DNA of 36,148 nt from JBBARC01 sp040400005 (GCA_040400005.1 JBBARC010000038.1:1-36148), one strand, 5' to 3'; positions 24,025-31,812 are shown, numbered from the stretch's first letter. Numbers and translations are program-made. Notes: generated by a model not told the origin, from the letters alone.

Positions 24025-24345
24025 ATGCCAAAAATTACCTACGTCGCCAGCAACGGCACCGAAACCACGCTGGATGTCGATGCCGGCACGTCGGTTATGC
24101 GCGGGGCGGTGGCCAATAATGTTTACGGTATTGATGCCGATTGCGGCGGCGAATGCGCCTGCGCCACCTGCCATGTGTATGTCGATGATGCGTGGGTAGG
24201 CCGGGTAACCCCCGCCGATGCGATTGAAAACAGCATGCTGGAATTTGTGAACGTGCCGAAGCCCAATTCGCGCCTATCGTGCCAGATTAAAGTGACCGAC
24301 GCGCTGGACGGGCTGATTATTCACATGCCGGTGAGCCAGCACTAA
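24025..24345 (+). CDS. Adrenodoxin-type [2Fe-2S] ferredoxin
   Basis: A 106-residue ferredoxin. The cluster ligands follow the adrenodoxin/putidaredoxin spacing exactly: C40-x5-C46-x2-C49-x36-C86. There is an extra cysteine at 44. Such ferredoxins pass electrons to cytochrome P450s or, in some bacteria, Rieske oxygenases. At the end of a steroid cluster it most likely serves a sterol side-chain P450 or a KshA-type hydroxylase. No reductase, P450 or oxygenase gene is in the window. The frame also opens slightly upstream in other frames, but the ATG at 24025 fits the family length. Confidence 0.92.
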   Translation: MPKITYVASNGTETTLDVDAGTSVMRGAVANNVYGIDADCGGECACATCHVYVDDAWVGRVTPADAIENSMLEFVNVPKPNSRLSCQIKVTDALDGLIIHMPVSQH

Positions 24346-24395
24346 GCGACGACACCTACGGTAGTCCCCTGGCGCTACATCTGGCTCTCCATCTG

Positions 24396-24459
24396 GCGCC
24401 CGACCTAGCGCCCGACCTAGCGCCCACTTGGCGCCCACTTGGCGCCCACTTGGCGCCCA
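24396..24459 (+). repeat. Degenerate 11-12-bp tandem repeat
   Basis: Two units of GCGCCCGACCTA (24396-24407, 24408-24419) are followed by three of GCGCCCACTTG (24420-24430, 24431-24441, 24442-24452) and a partial unit. It fills the space between the convergent ferredoxin and the minus-strand gene ending at 24500. The two unit types suggest successive slippage expansions. Confidence 0.85.
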
Positions 24460-24499
24460 GCGCAAAGCGGGGGCGGCGTTGGCGTTTTAGCTCCGCAAA

Positions 24500-25387
24500 C
24501 TACTTTCTCTTGGGGTGCGCCACGAAGCGGGCGGGGTCTTCGCCGGCTTGCGGCAGGCTTGGGTGCGCCAGAATGATCGACACCGGATCGTAGCCCGGCC
24601 GGGCACGGACCGCTGCCGCCCCGCGGGCGAGGTCTTTGGCCGCCGAGCTGGCAAACAACCCCAAATGGGGGCCGGCAAAGCGCGCCGGGTGCATACACAC
24701 CGAGCGGATCCATTCCGCCAACCGGCCCATCACCGCCTGTTCTTCGGCGCGCACGGCGCGTTCGCTGGCAATCTGGGCTTCTAACGCCGCCAATTTCGCA
24801 CGCAGATCGGTGAGTTCTTCAGTGCGCGCCGACAGCGCTGTTTCGCGCGCGTTTAACGAGGCTTTTAGTTTTGCGCGATCGCCAACATCACCCAGTTCCG
24901 CTTCTAAGGCGGCCACCCGTGTGGTGGTCGCGGCCAACGCCCCGCCCATGGTGAGGCGCTGCATAAACGCATCGAGTTCGGCTTCGGCCGCGGTTGCATC
25001 GCGGTCAACCAAAAACGCGCCGTGCGCCACAAACGACGCATCGAAATCGACCACCGGCTGAAAGCCGAGATCGGCAAGCACTTCAAACCAGGTCATCAGC
25101 GCCGAGCCATCCTGGTTATCGCCGCTAGGCCAGAACAGCAGGCGCTGGCTGATGGTGGCGAGGCGATTGAGGCTGGCGCGGGCGGCGGGAATGTCCAGCA
25201 CTTCGGGGTCAGCGCGCAAAATGGCAAGATCGGCGCCGGGGCTGGCGTTGGCGGAAAACACGTCGGCATTGGCGCCAAGCGCTTTAAAAGCATCTGCCAG
25301 GGGGCCTGCCGCTTCACCGGCGGTAAGCACACCTAGCGGCATCAGCTCGGTTGTTAATTTCTTGGCGATGGCGGCAAGGTCGGTCAT
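24500..25387 (-). CDS. Degenerate methyltransferase-like coiled-coil protein
   Basis: A 295-residue protein of uncertain function. The N-terminal half (to about residue 145) has the look of a class I methyltransferase remnant ending in WFEVLADLGFQPVVDFDASFVAHGAFLVDRD. That pattern occurs in methyltransferases attached to glycan-synthesis proteins, but I see no clear glycine-rich SAM motif. Residues about 160-230 form an Ala/Glu/Leu-rich coiled coil with repeating AALEAE heptads. The C-terminus is unrelated and Pro-rich. I start at the ATG at 25387, with GGAG upstream, rather than the earlier 25408. It lies 40 bp after a DUF4214-like gene and probably shares its transcript. Role likely in surface glycan assembly (inference). 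Confidence 0.7.
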   Translation of the reverse strand: MTDLAAIAKKLTTELMPLGVLTAGEAAGPLADAFKALGANADVFSANASPGADLAILRADPEVLDIPAARASLNRLATISQRLLFWPSGDNQDGSALMTWFEVLADLGFQPVVDFDASFVAHGAFLVDRDATAAEAELDAFMQRLTMGGALAATTTRVAALEAELGDVGDRAKLKASLNARETALSARTEELTDLRAKLAALEAQIASERAVRAEEQAVMGRLAEWIRSVCMHPARFAGPHLGLFASSAAKDLARGAAAVRARPGYDPVSIILAHPSLPQAGEDPARFVAHPKRK

Positions 25388-25427
25388 GCGGTGCTCCGGC
25401 GGCTTCACGGTTAGGTGTGCCCTAAAA

Positions 25428-26087
25428 TCAATCGGTTGCGAAGGGGTAGTCGAGATCGAACGGGCAGGCCAGCGGGGTTAGCCGGGCTGCGAATTCAGGC
25501 TCGCGGGTGAGCAATTCGCGCAACAGCGAGATCGGGTTGAGCCAGCCGTGGTGCAGTTCGGCCATGCGGGCTTGGTGTTCGCCGGCCGAGGGGAAGCGTT
25601 CCAGCACAAAGCGGTACAGCGCATCGATCAGCCGGGCATCGCCGAGTTTGCCGCGCATCTCGGTAAGTTTGAGCACGCCCGGGTTGGCGCGCAGATCGGC
25701 GGCGGTCCAGCGTGGCGGTAGTGCCAGCAGGTTTTCAACGGTGACCGTTGGGCGTGGGCCGGGGTTGGGGAAATCGATGTCGGCACTGATGCTGCCGGCA
25801 ACGCCTGCAACGCTCAAAGTGATCAGGTGGCGCCCTGGCGGGGGCGAGCTTGCGGCAATTGCCAAAAAGGCGTGGTGACCGTGGCGTTCGCCCACACTCA
25901 ACAGATCGGGGCGAAAACGATCGGCGATGGCGCGGGCCAGGGGCTGGCCGTTCAAGCTGAGGGTAACGATGGGCGGGGTTGTGGCACCGGGCACACATGC
26001 CCAGCCGCGCACTGTGCCATCGGCGCTGGCGGTTTCAATGGCACCCTGCCAAGTCTGCGTGGGCGTAAGCGGGGTCGGCGCGGTCAT
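25428..26087 (-). CDS. Hypothetical protein, DUF4214-like C-terminus, glycan-associated
   Basis: A 219-residue protein. The first 100 residues form a beta-rich module (VRGWACVPGATTPPIVTLSLNGQPLARAIADRFRPDL) similar in style to domains found with glycosyltransferases in Rhodospirillales. The C-terminal part (LIDALYRFVLERFPSAGEH... LRELLTREPEF) resembles the helical DUF4214 repeat. No signal peptide is evident. The start ATG at 26087 has GGAAG upstream and shares bases with an ATG on the other strand. Function unknown; nearby glycan genes suggest a surface-polysaccharide link. Confidence 0.7.
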   Translation of the reverse strand: MTAPTPLTPTQTWQGAIETASADGTVRGWACVPGATTPPIVTLSLNGQPLARAIADRFRPDLLSVGERHGHHAFLAIAASSPPPGRHLITLSVAGVAGSISADIDFPNPGPRPTVTVENLLALPPRWTAADLRANPGVLKLTEMRGKLGDARLIDALYRFVLERFPSAGEHQARMAELHHGWLNPISLLRELLTREPEFAARLTPLACPFDLDYPFATD

Positions 26088-26126
26088 GACACTTCCGGCA
26101 CCGCGCAAGCTTCTGCATAGTGCCGC

Positions 26127-26143
26127 AGGTGGGGCTGCCCCAC
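26127..26143. repeat. Short perfect palindrome between divergent genes
   Basis: GGTGGGGC-T-GCCCCACC lies in the short divergent spacer between the DUF4214-like gene and the unknown plus-strand gene. A dyad of this kind between divergent genes can be an operator; the coordinates are to within a base or two. Confidence 0.55.
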
Positions 26144-26157
26144 CGCACTGTTTGGGG

Positions 26158-27393
26158 ATGCCGGTTTCGTTGGAAGAACTACGCGCATGGTCGGATGCCC
26201 CTGCTTTTATCCTGAGCTGCCCCGGCCCGGTTAGCCGCTACCATGCGGCAATCGTTCCACTGGCTCAACTCGCGCTGACACAATCGCTGCTGGGGTGGGA
26301 TGCGCAGATGCTGGGGTTTATTGCGGCGAGCGACCCTGGCCTCCGCGCGCGCATGTTTTTTGCACCCATGCCGGAGATGTTCGATAGCCCGGAAAGCCTG
26401 TTTGGCGCCTGGCGGGCGGTGGGGCAGCCGGCGCACCGGGCCGGCCAAATTGTGCATTTGCGTTTTGGCGGGGCACGGGCAGCACGAGTGCTGAAAAATG
26501 CCCGTAACGGCGTGGTGATGGCCGATGACGAACGGCGTGCGATTTTTGGCAAAACTCGCCACCCGTTTGCCGATGGCCGCACCCTGCCGGCGGCGGTTAA
26601 CCGCGTGTTTGTGTATGAGCGAGACAAGGGCCGCGGAGAGATCATCCGCTTTGGCGGCCTGCCAGCACCGGTCACGATGCTACCCGACGCAGCCCTAACC
26701 GCCGATCTCGCACTGCCCGCCACCGCTGATGATGCGTTTGAAGCGGTGGCACTGGGGGCGTATCAGCCCGGGCCATGGACCGCCGGACCGCCTGCGGGGA
26801 TATCGCGGCTAGCCAAAGATGCCGGCATGCGCACGCTGCTATTGCCGTGGAACCTGGCCGACCCGGTCAGCTGCGTGCCAGATTTGCTGTTGCGGCTTTA
26901 TGCGCTGCGCAATGCCAGCGTGCCACGGTTTCGCGCCATTCTGCTGCCGTTTAATTACCCCGGCCCGCTGGGGCTGATACGCGCCATTTTGCGGCGGGTG
27001 AAAAACGATGCGCCCAATGCCGCCCACGTGCTGGAAGATGCGCTGATCGCCAGGCTGCGCGGTAAGCGCGGGCTTGCCGCCCTGCAGCGCCTCAACCCAG
27101 TGGCCTGGGTCGATGGGCACGACCCCGAGGCAAATTATACCGCGCGCCGGCTGACTGCTGCCAATATTCCGGTATTGCTGATCGGCCCGGACGCCGCCGA
27201 GGCCGCAAGCACGCGCAAGCGCCCCGCCCCTGCCACGCTTGCCTGCGACGCGCGCATCTGGGTGGAAACCCCCAGCCTGTTTGGCACGCTGGCGGTGGAT
27301 ACGCCGATGCTGTCAGCCAACGCGATCAGTGCAGGCATTGACCAATCTGTGCAGCTCGCCCGCGCGCAACGCCAGGCACGCGAGGCCGTATGA
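26158..27393 (+). CDS. Hypothetical protein upstream of glycosyltransferase
   Basis: A protein of about 411 residues that I do not recognise. It has no transmembrane segment or signal peptide. It contains an R-rich, Ala-rich central part with runs such as SVPRFRAILLPFNYPGPLGLIRAILRRVK. The C-terminal half has alternating hydrophobic strands (IPVLLIGPDAAEAAS) as in Rossmann-like glycosyltransferase or sugar-processing folds. The stop overlaps the glycosyltransferase start by four bases (ATGA at 27390), so the two are made together. I start at 26158; an earlier ATG at 26086 would encode a stretch that contains a palindrome and overlap a divergent start codon. Probable glycan role by context only. 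Confidence 0.65.
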   Translation: MPVSLEELRAWSDAPAFILSCPGPVSRYHAAIVPLAQLALTQSLLGWDAQMLGFIAASDPGLRARMFFAPMPEMFDSPESLFGAWRAVGQPAHRAGQIVHLRFGGARAARVLKNARNGVVMADDERRAIFGKTRHPFADGRTLPAAVNRVFVYERDKGRGEIIRFGGLPAPVTMLPDAALTADLALPATADDAFEAVALGAYQPGPWTAGPPAGISRLAKDAGMRTLLLPWNLADPVSCVPDLLLRLYALRNASVPRFRAILLPFNYPGPLGLIRAILRRVKNDAPNAAHVLEDALIARLRGKRGLAALQRLNPVAWVDGHDPEANYTARRLTAANIPVLLIGPDAAEAASTRKRPAPATLACDARIWVETPSLFGTLAVDTPMLSANAISAGIDQSVQLARAQRQAREAV

Positions 27394-28643
27394 ACGACAC
27401 GGCAAACGCCGATCTCGCGCTGGCGGCGGCACGGTTTGATGACACCGGCGCACAACTATTTATCGATATCTCCACCCTGCTGGAAGATCACTGGACCGGC
27501 ATCCCCATGGTGGCCGCCGGCCTCGCCGATGCCCTGGATAGTGTGTTTGGCGACAAACTTGCCTATTTTTGCGGCACCGATCTGATCTCGCCGCGCGCGC
27601 TGCGCGATGCGCGGGCACGCAAAAGCGGGGTGTTCCTCAACCGCGATATCGCCACCGGCGATGCCCGCCTGGAGCCAATCCCGCCGCCAACCCCTGGGCG
27701 GGCTAGGGTTGCGCTGTTTCCCTCAGTAAAAACGCTGCGCCATGGGTTCGATATCGAAGCGCTGGTGGTGCACGATGTCTCCACCCTGGTCACCCCGCAG
27801 TTTCATATTCATGGCAATGTGGCGCACCACATGGATGCCATCATCGGCGATATCGCCAGCAGCGACCTGGTCTGTGCGGTGTCGGCGGCAACCCGGGCCG
27901 ATCTGATTGCGTATTTTGGCATCGACCCTGCCCGGGTGATCGTGGTGCCCAATGGCGTCAGCACGCCCGCACACATCAAGATCGCCGCCGATAGCCTGGC
28001 GCCAGATGGCAAAGTAGAACCCTATATCGTGATTTTGGGCACCCGCGAGCCACGCAAAAACGTGTCCCTGGTGTTTGATATGCTGGCACGCTTTCCCGAT
28101 ATGCTGCGCACCCACCGCTATGTGTTCGTTGGCCGTTTGGGCTGGCTAGAAGAACACCACATGCTGCCCAAAGCGTTGCAGCCCCACCAAGCCGCCGGGC
28201 GCATTGTGTTTACCGGGTTTGTGACAGAATCCCAAAAATACACCCTGCTGCACCACGCCGCCGCCAGCCTGTACCCCTCCCTGTTCGAAGGCTTCGGCCT
28301 GCCCGTGCTGGAAAGCTTGGCTGCCGGCACACCGTGTGTGGCGTCCTTCAGCTCCAGTATCCCCGAAGTTTCCGGCGGCCCCGCCTGCCTGTTCGACCCG
28401 CTTTCAACCACCGACCTGCAACGCGCCATTGGTGAAATTCTGCGCCGCCGCCAGGTGATGGGCGCCGCCGCCATACGCGACGCCTGCCTGGCCCAAGCCG
28501 CCCCCTTTACCTGGCCCGCCGCCGCCACGCGCATACTGAACGCCCTGACCCCACTTGCGGCGGGGTGGAACTCGGGCAAGAAAAGGAAGGCGAGGGGCGT
28601 CGTGCGAAGCACGCATTTGCGTGACGCCCCTCGACCCCGCTAA
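27390..28643 (+). CDS. GT4-type glycosyltransferase
   Basis: A 417-residue glycosyltransferase of GT-B fold. The N-terminal half ends with NGV near residue 190 (VIVVPNGVSTP). The C-terminal half carries the sugar-nucleotide domain: ILGTREPRKN (donor phosphate loop), FTGFVTESQKYTLLHHAAASLYPSLFEGFGLPVLESLAAGTPCVAS with the E-x7-E motif, and SSIPEVSGG. It would add a sugar to a surface polysaccharide or lipid. The last 17 or so residues (GVVRSTHLRDAPRPR) are encoded by a hairpin repeat that begins at 28592 and look non-functional, so the original stop was probably upstream. Confidence 0.9.
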   Translation: MNDTANADLALAAARFDDTGAQLFIDISTLLEDHWTGIPMVAAGLADALDSVFGDKLAYFCGTDLISPRALRDARARKSGVFLNRDIATGDARLEPIPPPTPGRARVALFPSVKTLRHGFDIEALVVHDVSTLVTPQFHIHGNVAHHMDAIIGDIASSDLVCAVSAATRADLIAYFGIDPARVIVVPNGVSTPAHIKIAADSLAPDGKVEPYIVILGTREPRKNVSLVFDMLARFPDMLRTHRYVFVGRLGWLEEHHMLPKALQPHQAAGRIVFTGFVTESQKYTLLHHAAASLYPSLFEGFGLPVLESLAAGTPCVASFSSSIPEVSGGPACLFDPLSTTDLQRAIGEILRRRQVMGAAAIRDACLAQAAPFTWPAAATRILNALTPLAAGWNSGKKRKARGVVRSTHLRDAPRPR

Positions 28644-28800
28644 GGGCCCGCCCTTAGAACCCACTACTTGGGTTTGGGGGGAAGGGGGCCAGCACGATGC
28701 GTTGCCCGGATGGTGTCGGCCCCCTTCCCCCCAAACCCAACCAAATGGATTTTAAAGGCAAGCCTTTAATGGGGGTCGGGGGGGCAAAGCCCCTCGCCTT
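28592..28800. repeat. Hairpin-rich spacer with 23-bp perfect inverted repeat
   Basis: Four dyads occur in a row: GAGGGGCGTC/GACGCCCCTC (28592-28632); CTAAGGG/CCCTTAG (28640-28657) overlapping the GT stop codon; a perfect 23-bp inverted repeat TTGGGTTTGGGG... (28668-28690 and 28718-28740) with a 27-base loop; and TTAAAGGC-AA-GCCTTTAA (28752-28769). A G/C-run dyad (GGGGC AAA GCCCC) follows before about 28795. It lies between the glycosyltransferase and the sulfotransferase-like gene. No clear T-run follows the big stem. Confidence 0.8.
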
Positions 28801-28839
28801 TCTTCTCCTCGCCCCAACTCCACATCACCACAGGTGGCC

Positions 28840-29955
28840 ATGCGTTTCATTATTCACATCGGGCCGCGCAAGACGGGGACGACGTATTTGCAGGCGGCGT
28901 GTTTTCATAGCCAGCCGGCTTTGGCGGCGGCCGGGATTTACTATCATACTGGGATTGCATCGTTGGGTGAGACCAAGATTCAGCGATCGATGATTGGCGA
29001 GGTTTTGGTTGCCAACAGGGTGGTTGATCTGGCCGAGGATTTTTTGGCGGCGCGCGCGCGTGGCATGCACACGGCGATTATATCGGATGAGACATTATCG
29101 CATTTGAGTGCGGCGCAGGTGGCGCCATTGCAGGCGATGGTGGCAGACCTTGCCGATGGCGACCCGGTGGTGGTTGTGAGTTATTGTCGGCGGTGGAGTG
29201 CGCGGCTGCCATCGTTATGGGCGGAGCTGGTCAAGCACGGGCAATCGCGCAGTTTTGCTGAGTGGCTCGCGCATTTGCTGACCACGACCGAGGTATCGCC
29301 GATTATTGACGAATCAATTAACTGGGCGATTTGGTCAGATTGGTTTGGCGCCGATGCGTTGCGGTTGGTTTCGTATGACGTGATGATGGACCAGCGGGCG
29401 GATATTGCGGTTGATTTTCTTGATCAATTTGTTGGCTGGCGCGGCGAGATCAGCCCGCGGGCGGGGCGTGCGGTTAATCAGCGTTTATCGGCGGCCGATC
29501 TTGAGTTTTTACGCATGATGAACGCCATGGCGGTTTCGCAAAAGCAGTTGATACCGGAGCGTGCGCGTCTGCGGTTGTTGCGCGAAATGGGGTTGGCGGG
29601 GGACACGCGGTTTGCGGCCTTGGGCGCACCTGGTGGTGCGGTGACCCCGTTGGTGGATGCCGCACCGATGTTTGATAGTGCACGCGGGCGGATGGCGGCG
29701 TTTGCGGCGCGTGCGCTGGTGCCGCGCGGTGGCGATGCGCGGTTGATGATTGACGGGGCATCGCGCCAGGACAGCCCAGACCCGGTGTTGTTTGGTGACC
29801 CGGTTTTGGGGGTGGTGTTGCGCGAGGGGTATGCGCGGCTGGTGGAGATAACCGAAACCAACCCGCCGCCGCTGGTGATACCGCGGCCGGCGGGTGGCAA
29901 GGGTGGCCCGGGTAAAAATGCGCCGGGCAAGGGGGCGGGGTTGGTTAAGGGGTAA
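28840..29955 (+). CDS. Sulfotransferase-like protein
   Basis: A protein of about 371 residues. The start has the sulfotransferase phosphosulfate-binding loop: IIHIGPRKTGTTYLQ (residues 4-18), in which the RKTGTT motif binds the 5'-phosphosulfate of PAPS. A typical catalytic or 3'-phosphate motif is less clear; the stretch VVVSYCRRWSARLPSLWAE is a candidate. The C-terminus is a Gly/Lys/Pro-rich tail of about 25 residues with no fold. Beside a glycosyltransferase it could sulfate a surface glycan; that is inference. I use the ATG at 28840; GTG at 28834 is an alternative. It ends 11 bp inside the convergent SOUL gene. Confidence 0.72.
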   Translation: MRFIIHIGPRKTGTTYLQAACFHSQPALAAAGIYYHTGIASLGETKIQRSMIGEVLVANRVVDLAEDFLAARARGMHTAIISDETLSHLSAAQVAPLQAMVADLADGDPVVVVSYCRRWSARLPSLWAELVKHGQSRSFAEWLAHLLTTTEVSPIIDESINWAIWSDWFGADALRLVSYDVMMDQRADIAVDFLDQFVGWRGEISPRAGRAVNQRLSAADLEFLRMMNAMAVSQKQLIPERARLRLLREMGLAGDTRFAALGAPGGAVTPLVDAAPMFDSARGRMAAFAARALVPRGGDARLMIDGASRQDSPDPVLFGDPVLGVVLREGYARLVEITETNPPPLVIPRPAGGKGGPGKNAPGKGAGLVKG

Positions 29956-30616
29956 CCGCCACCGCCACTTCGTTACGGCGCAAGAAGGGGATGGTGAACG
30001 GCGGGTCGTATTGGTAGGTCACCGGCACGCCGATCGGGGTGCGCCCGGATTGGGCCAGGGTTGCCAGCAACAAGGCGGTTTCGCGCTGTTTGGCGGCATC
30101 GGTAACGGTGCCGGAAAAGCGCCGCACGGCCTGGGTTTCGGCGGGCACGGTAACGATGTGTACGCGCGGATCGGTGGGGGCTGGGGCGCCTGTGCGAACC
30201 AGGTCTGCCGGCAGGAAAAACCGCATGACCAGGGCACCATCAGCACCAGGGACGGTAGCTACCGGGCTGGTCATGCTTATTTTGGCGCCAACGGTTTGGT
30301 TGCTTTGCGCGCCCTGCGGCGCAGTGGGCGCCATGGCCACGGGTGTGGTCATGGCGATTTTGGCGGCCCCCGCGTTGGCGCCGGTAATGTAGCCGAATAG
30401 CGCGCCAAACGCCTGATTTTCACCTGCCCCTGGGGTGCCTGCTCCTGGGGTGACGGCGGTTTGCACGGCGACCCGCGCCGGGTAGGCGCGGATTTCGGTT
30501 TGCTTATCTAGGGTTGCCACCACCGTGTAGTGTGGTTGTTCGTAGGTAAAGCGCAGGCCGAACACCGACAGGCCGGCCTCGAAGAAGGTAAACAGGTAAT
30601 AGAAAAAACTGCTCAT
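29945..30616 (-). CDS. SOUL/HBP-family heme-binding protein
   Basis: A 223-residue SOUL-family protein. It shows an N-terminal hydrophobic stretch (FFYYLFTFFEAGLSVFGL), the YTVVATLDKQTEIRAYPA start of the domain, and the SOUL signature KIAMTTPVAM repeated as KISMTSPVAT, followed by MRFFLPADL and HIVTVPAETQAVRRFSG. SOUL proteins bind heme or tetrapyrroles loosely; their bacterial role is poorly defined. The N-terminal segment may anchor it to a membrane. Its start overlaps the patatin stop by four bases. The 3' end runs 11 bp into the end of the convergent sulfotransferase gene. Confidence 0.86.
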   Translation of the reverse strand: MSSFFYYLFTFFEAGLSVFGLRFTYEQPHYTVVATLDKQTEIRAYPARVAVQTAVTPGAGTPGAGENQAFGALFGYITGANAGAAKIAMTTPVAMAPTAPQGAQSNQTVGAKISMTSPVATVPGADGALVMRFFLPADLVRTGAPAPTDPRVHIVTVPAETQAVRRFSGTVTDAAKQRETALLLATLAQSGRTPIGVPVTYQYDPPFTIPFLRRNEVAVAVTP

Positions 30617-31812
30617 CGAATATGGCCTACATGGTGGGTGGTGGGGCCTGGGGGCGGGCTGGCGTGGTCGAAACTGCGAAAAACAACGCCGGGGGCGGGC
30701 GGCTGGCGCCAGGGTGAGGCGTTAAGTGCAGCACTGGCATCGGCAAAGCCGGCCTGCCAGCGGGCATCGCGGGTGATGCGATCGAATTGCACGTCTTTTT
30801 GCGCCCCTTGCGGGGTATCGGGGCGATAGATCAGCTGCACCACATCTATAAGGGCAGCACAGGCGAAGGCTTCAAGCTCGGCGGCGATGGGATCGGCGCG
30901 CAGGTTTTCGGGCAGTTGATCCAGGAAGGCGCGCACCTTGCCGCGCATCTCCTGGCGGTGGCCGGCATCGTTGGTGCCGGTGCGGGTGCGGCTGGAAAAG
31001 CGGATATCTTTTTCGCGTTCGGCGACCTCATCCAGTGTGGTGGGTGCCGGCCCGCGCGAGGGGAACAGATCGACCTGAAAAATCAGGCTGGATTTACGCG
31101 GGCGTTCGGCCAGCACGTATTGCAGCGGGGTGTTGGACACCAGCCCGCCATCCCAATAGGTGTGCGCGCCGATGGTGATGCCGGGAAAGCCCGGCGGCAG
31201 GGCGCCGCTGGCCATCACGTGCAGGGCGGTGATCGGGGCATCGGGGGTGGCAAGCTTGCTATCGAAATACACCATATTGCCGGTTTCAACCTCGACTGCG
31301 CCTAGCGACAGGCGCGGCGCGAAGCCGGGATCGCCGGCGCGGTGATTGATGCGGTCGAAATCAACCAGCTCCTCCAATGTCGCGCGCAGCGGGGCGGTTT
31401 CATAAAAACTAATCGGGGCGGGGGTGCCGAGCCAGGCGAGCGGTGGGCGCGGGCGGAAAAAGCCGGGCTGGCCAAAAAGTGCGGCCGAGCTGGCGCCGGC
31501 GGCTTGCGCCCACGATTCGAAGGCGTGCGGCACCAACCGGGGCCAAAGTGCGGACATGCTCGTGATACGGTCCCAGAAAGCGGCCATACGCTGCGCGCGC
31601 AGCTTTGGCGGGTTACCGGCAATAAGGGCCGCATTAATGGCGCCAATCGACACCCCCGCAACCCAATCGGGCTCTATGCCACCCTCGCTAAGGGATTGAA
31701 AAACCCCACCTTGGTAGGCGCCTAAGGCACCACCGCCTTGCAGCACCAGGATGGTTTGCGCGGCGCTGGCGGAGGTTGCTGATTCATTACCTGGTTGTTG
31801 GGCTTGTGGCAT
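30613..31812 (-). CDS. Patatin-like phospholipase
   Basis: A 399-residue patatin. The oxyanion loop GGGALGAYQGG (about residues 26-36), the nucleophile serine in GVSIGA (G-x-S-x-G), and the catalytic aspartate in the DGGLVSNTP motif are all present. Patatins cut acyl chains from phospholipids by a Ser-Asp dyad. There is no clear signal peptide, so it is probably cytoplasmic or membrane-associated. It is coupled to the SOUL gene downstream by a four-base overlap. It is divergent from ompA, with a 130-bp spacer. Confidence 0.91.
   Translation of the reverse strand: MPQAQQPGNESATSASAAQTILVLQGGGALGAYQGGVFQSLSEGGIEPDWVAGVSIGAINAALIAGNPPKLRAQRMAAFWDRITSMSALWPRLVPHAFESWAQAAGASSAALFGQPGFFRPRPPLAWLGTPAPISFYETAPLRATLEELVDFDRINHRAGDPGFAPRLSLGAVEVETGNMVYFDSKLATPDAPITALHVMASGALPPGFPGITIGAHTYWDGGLVSNTPLQYVLAERPRKSSLIFQVDLFPSRGPAPTTLDEVAEREKDIRFSSRTRTGTNDAGHRQEMRGKVRAFLDQLPENLRADPIAAELEAFACAALIDVVQLIYRPDTPQGAQKDVQFDRITRDARWQAGFADASAALNASPWRQPPAPGVVFRSFDHASPPPGPTTHHVGHIR

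Noticed and set aside
24396..24459. CRISPR-like repeat
   Set aside because: Units of 11-12 bp without spacers are a simple tandem repeat.
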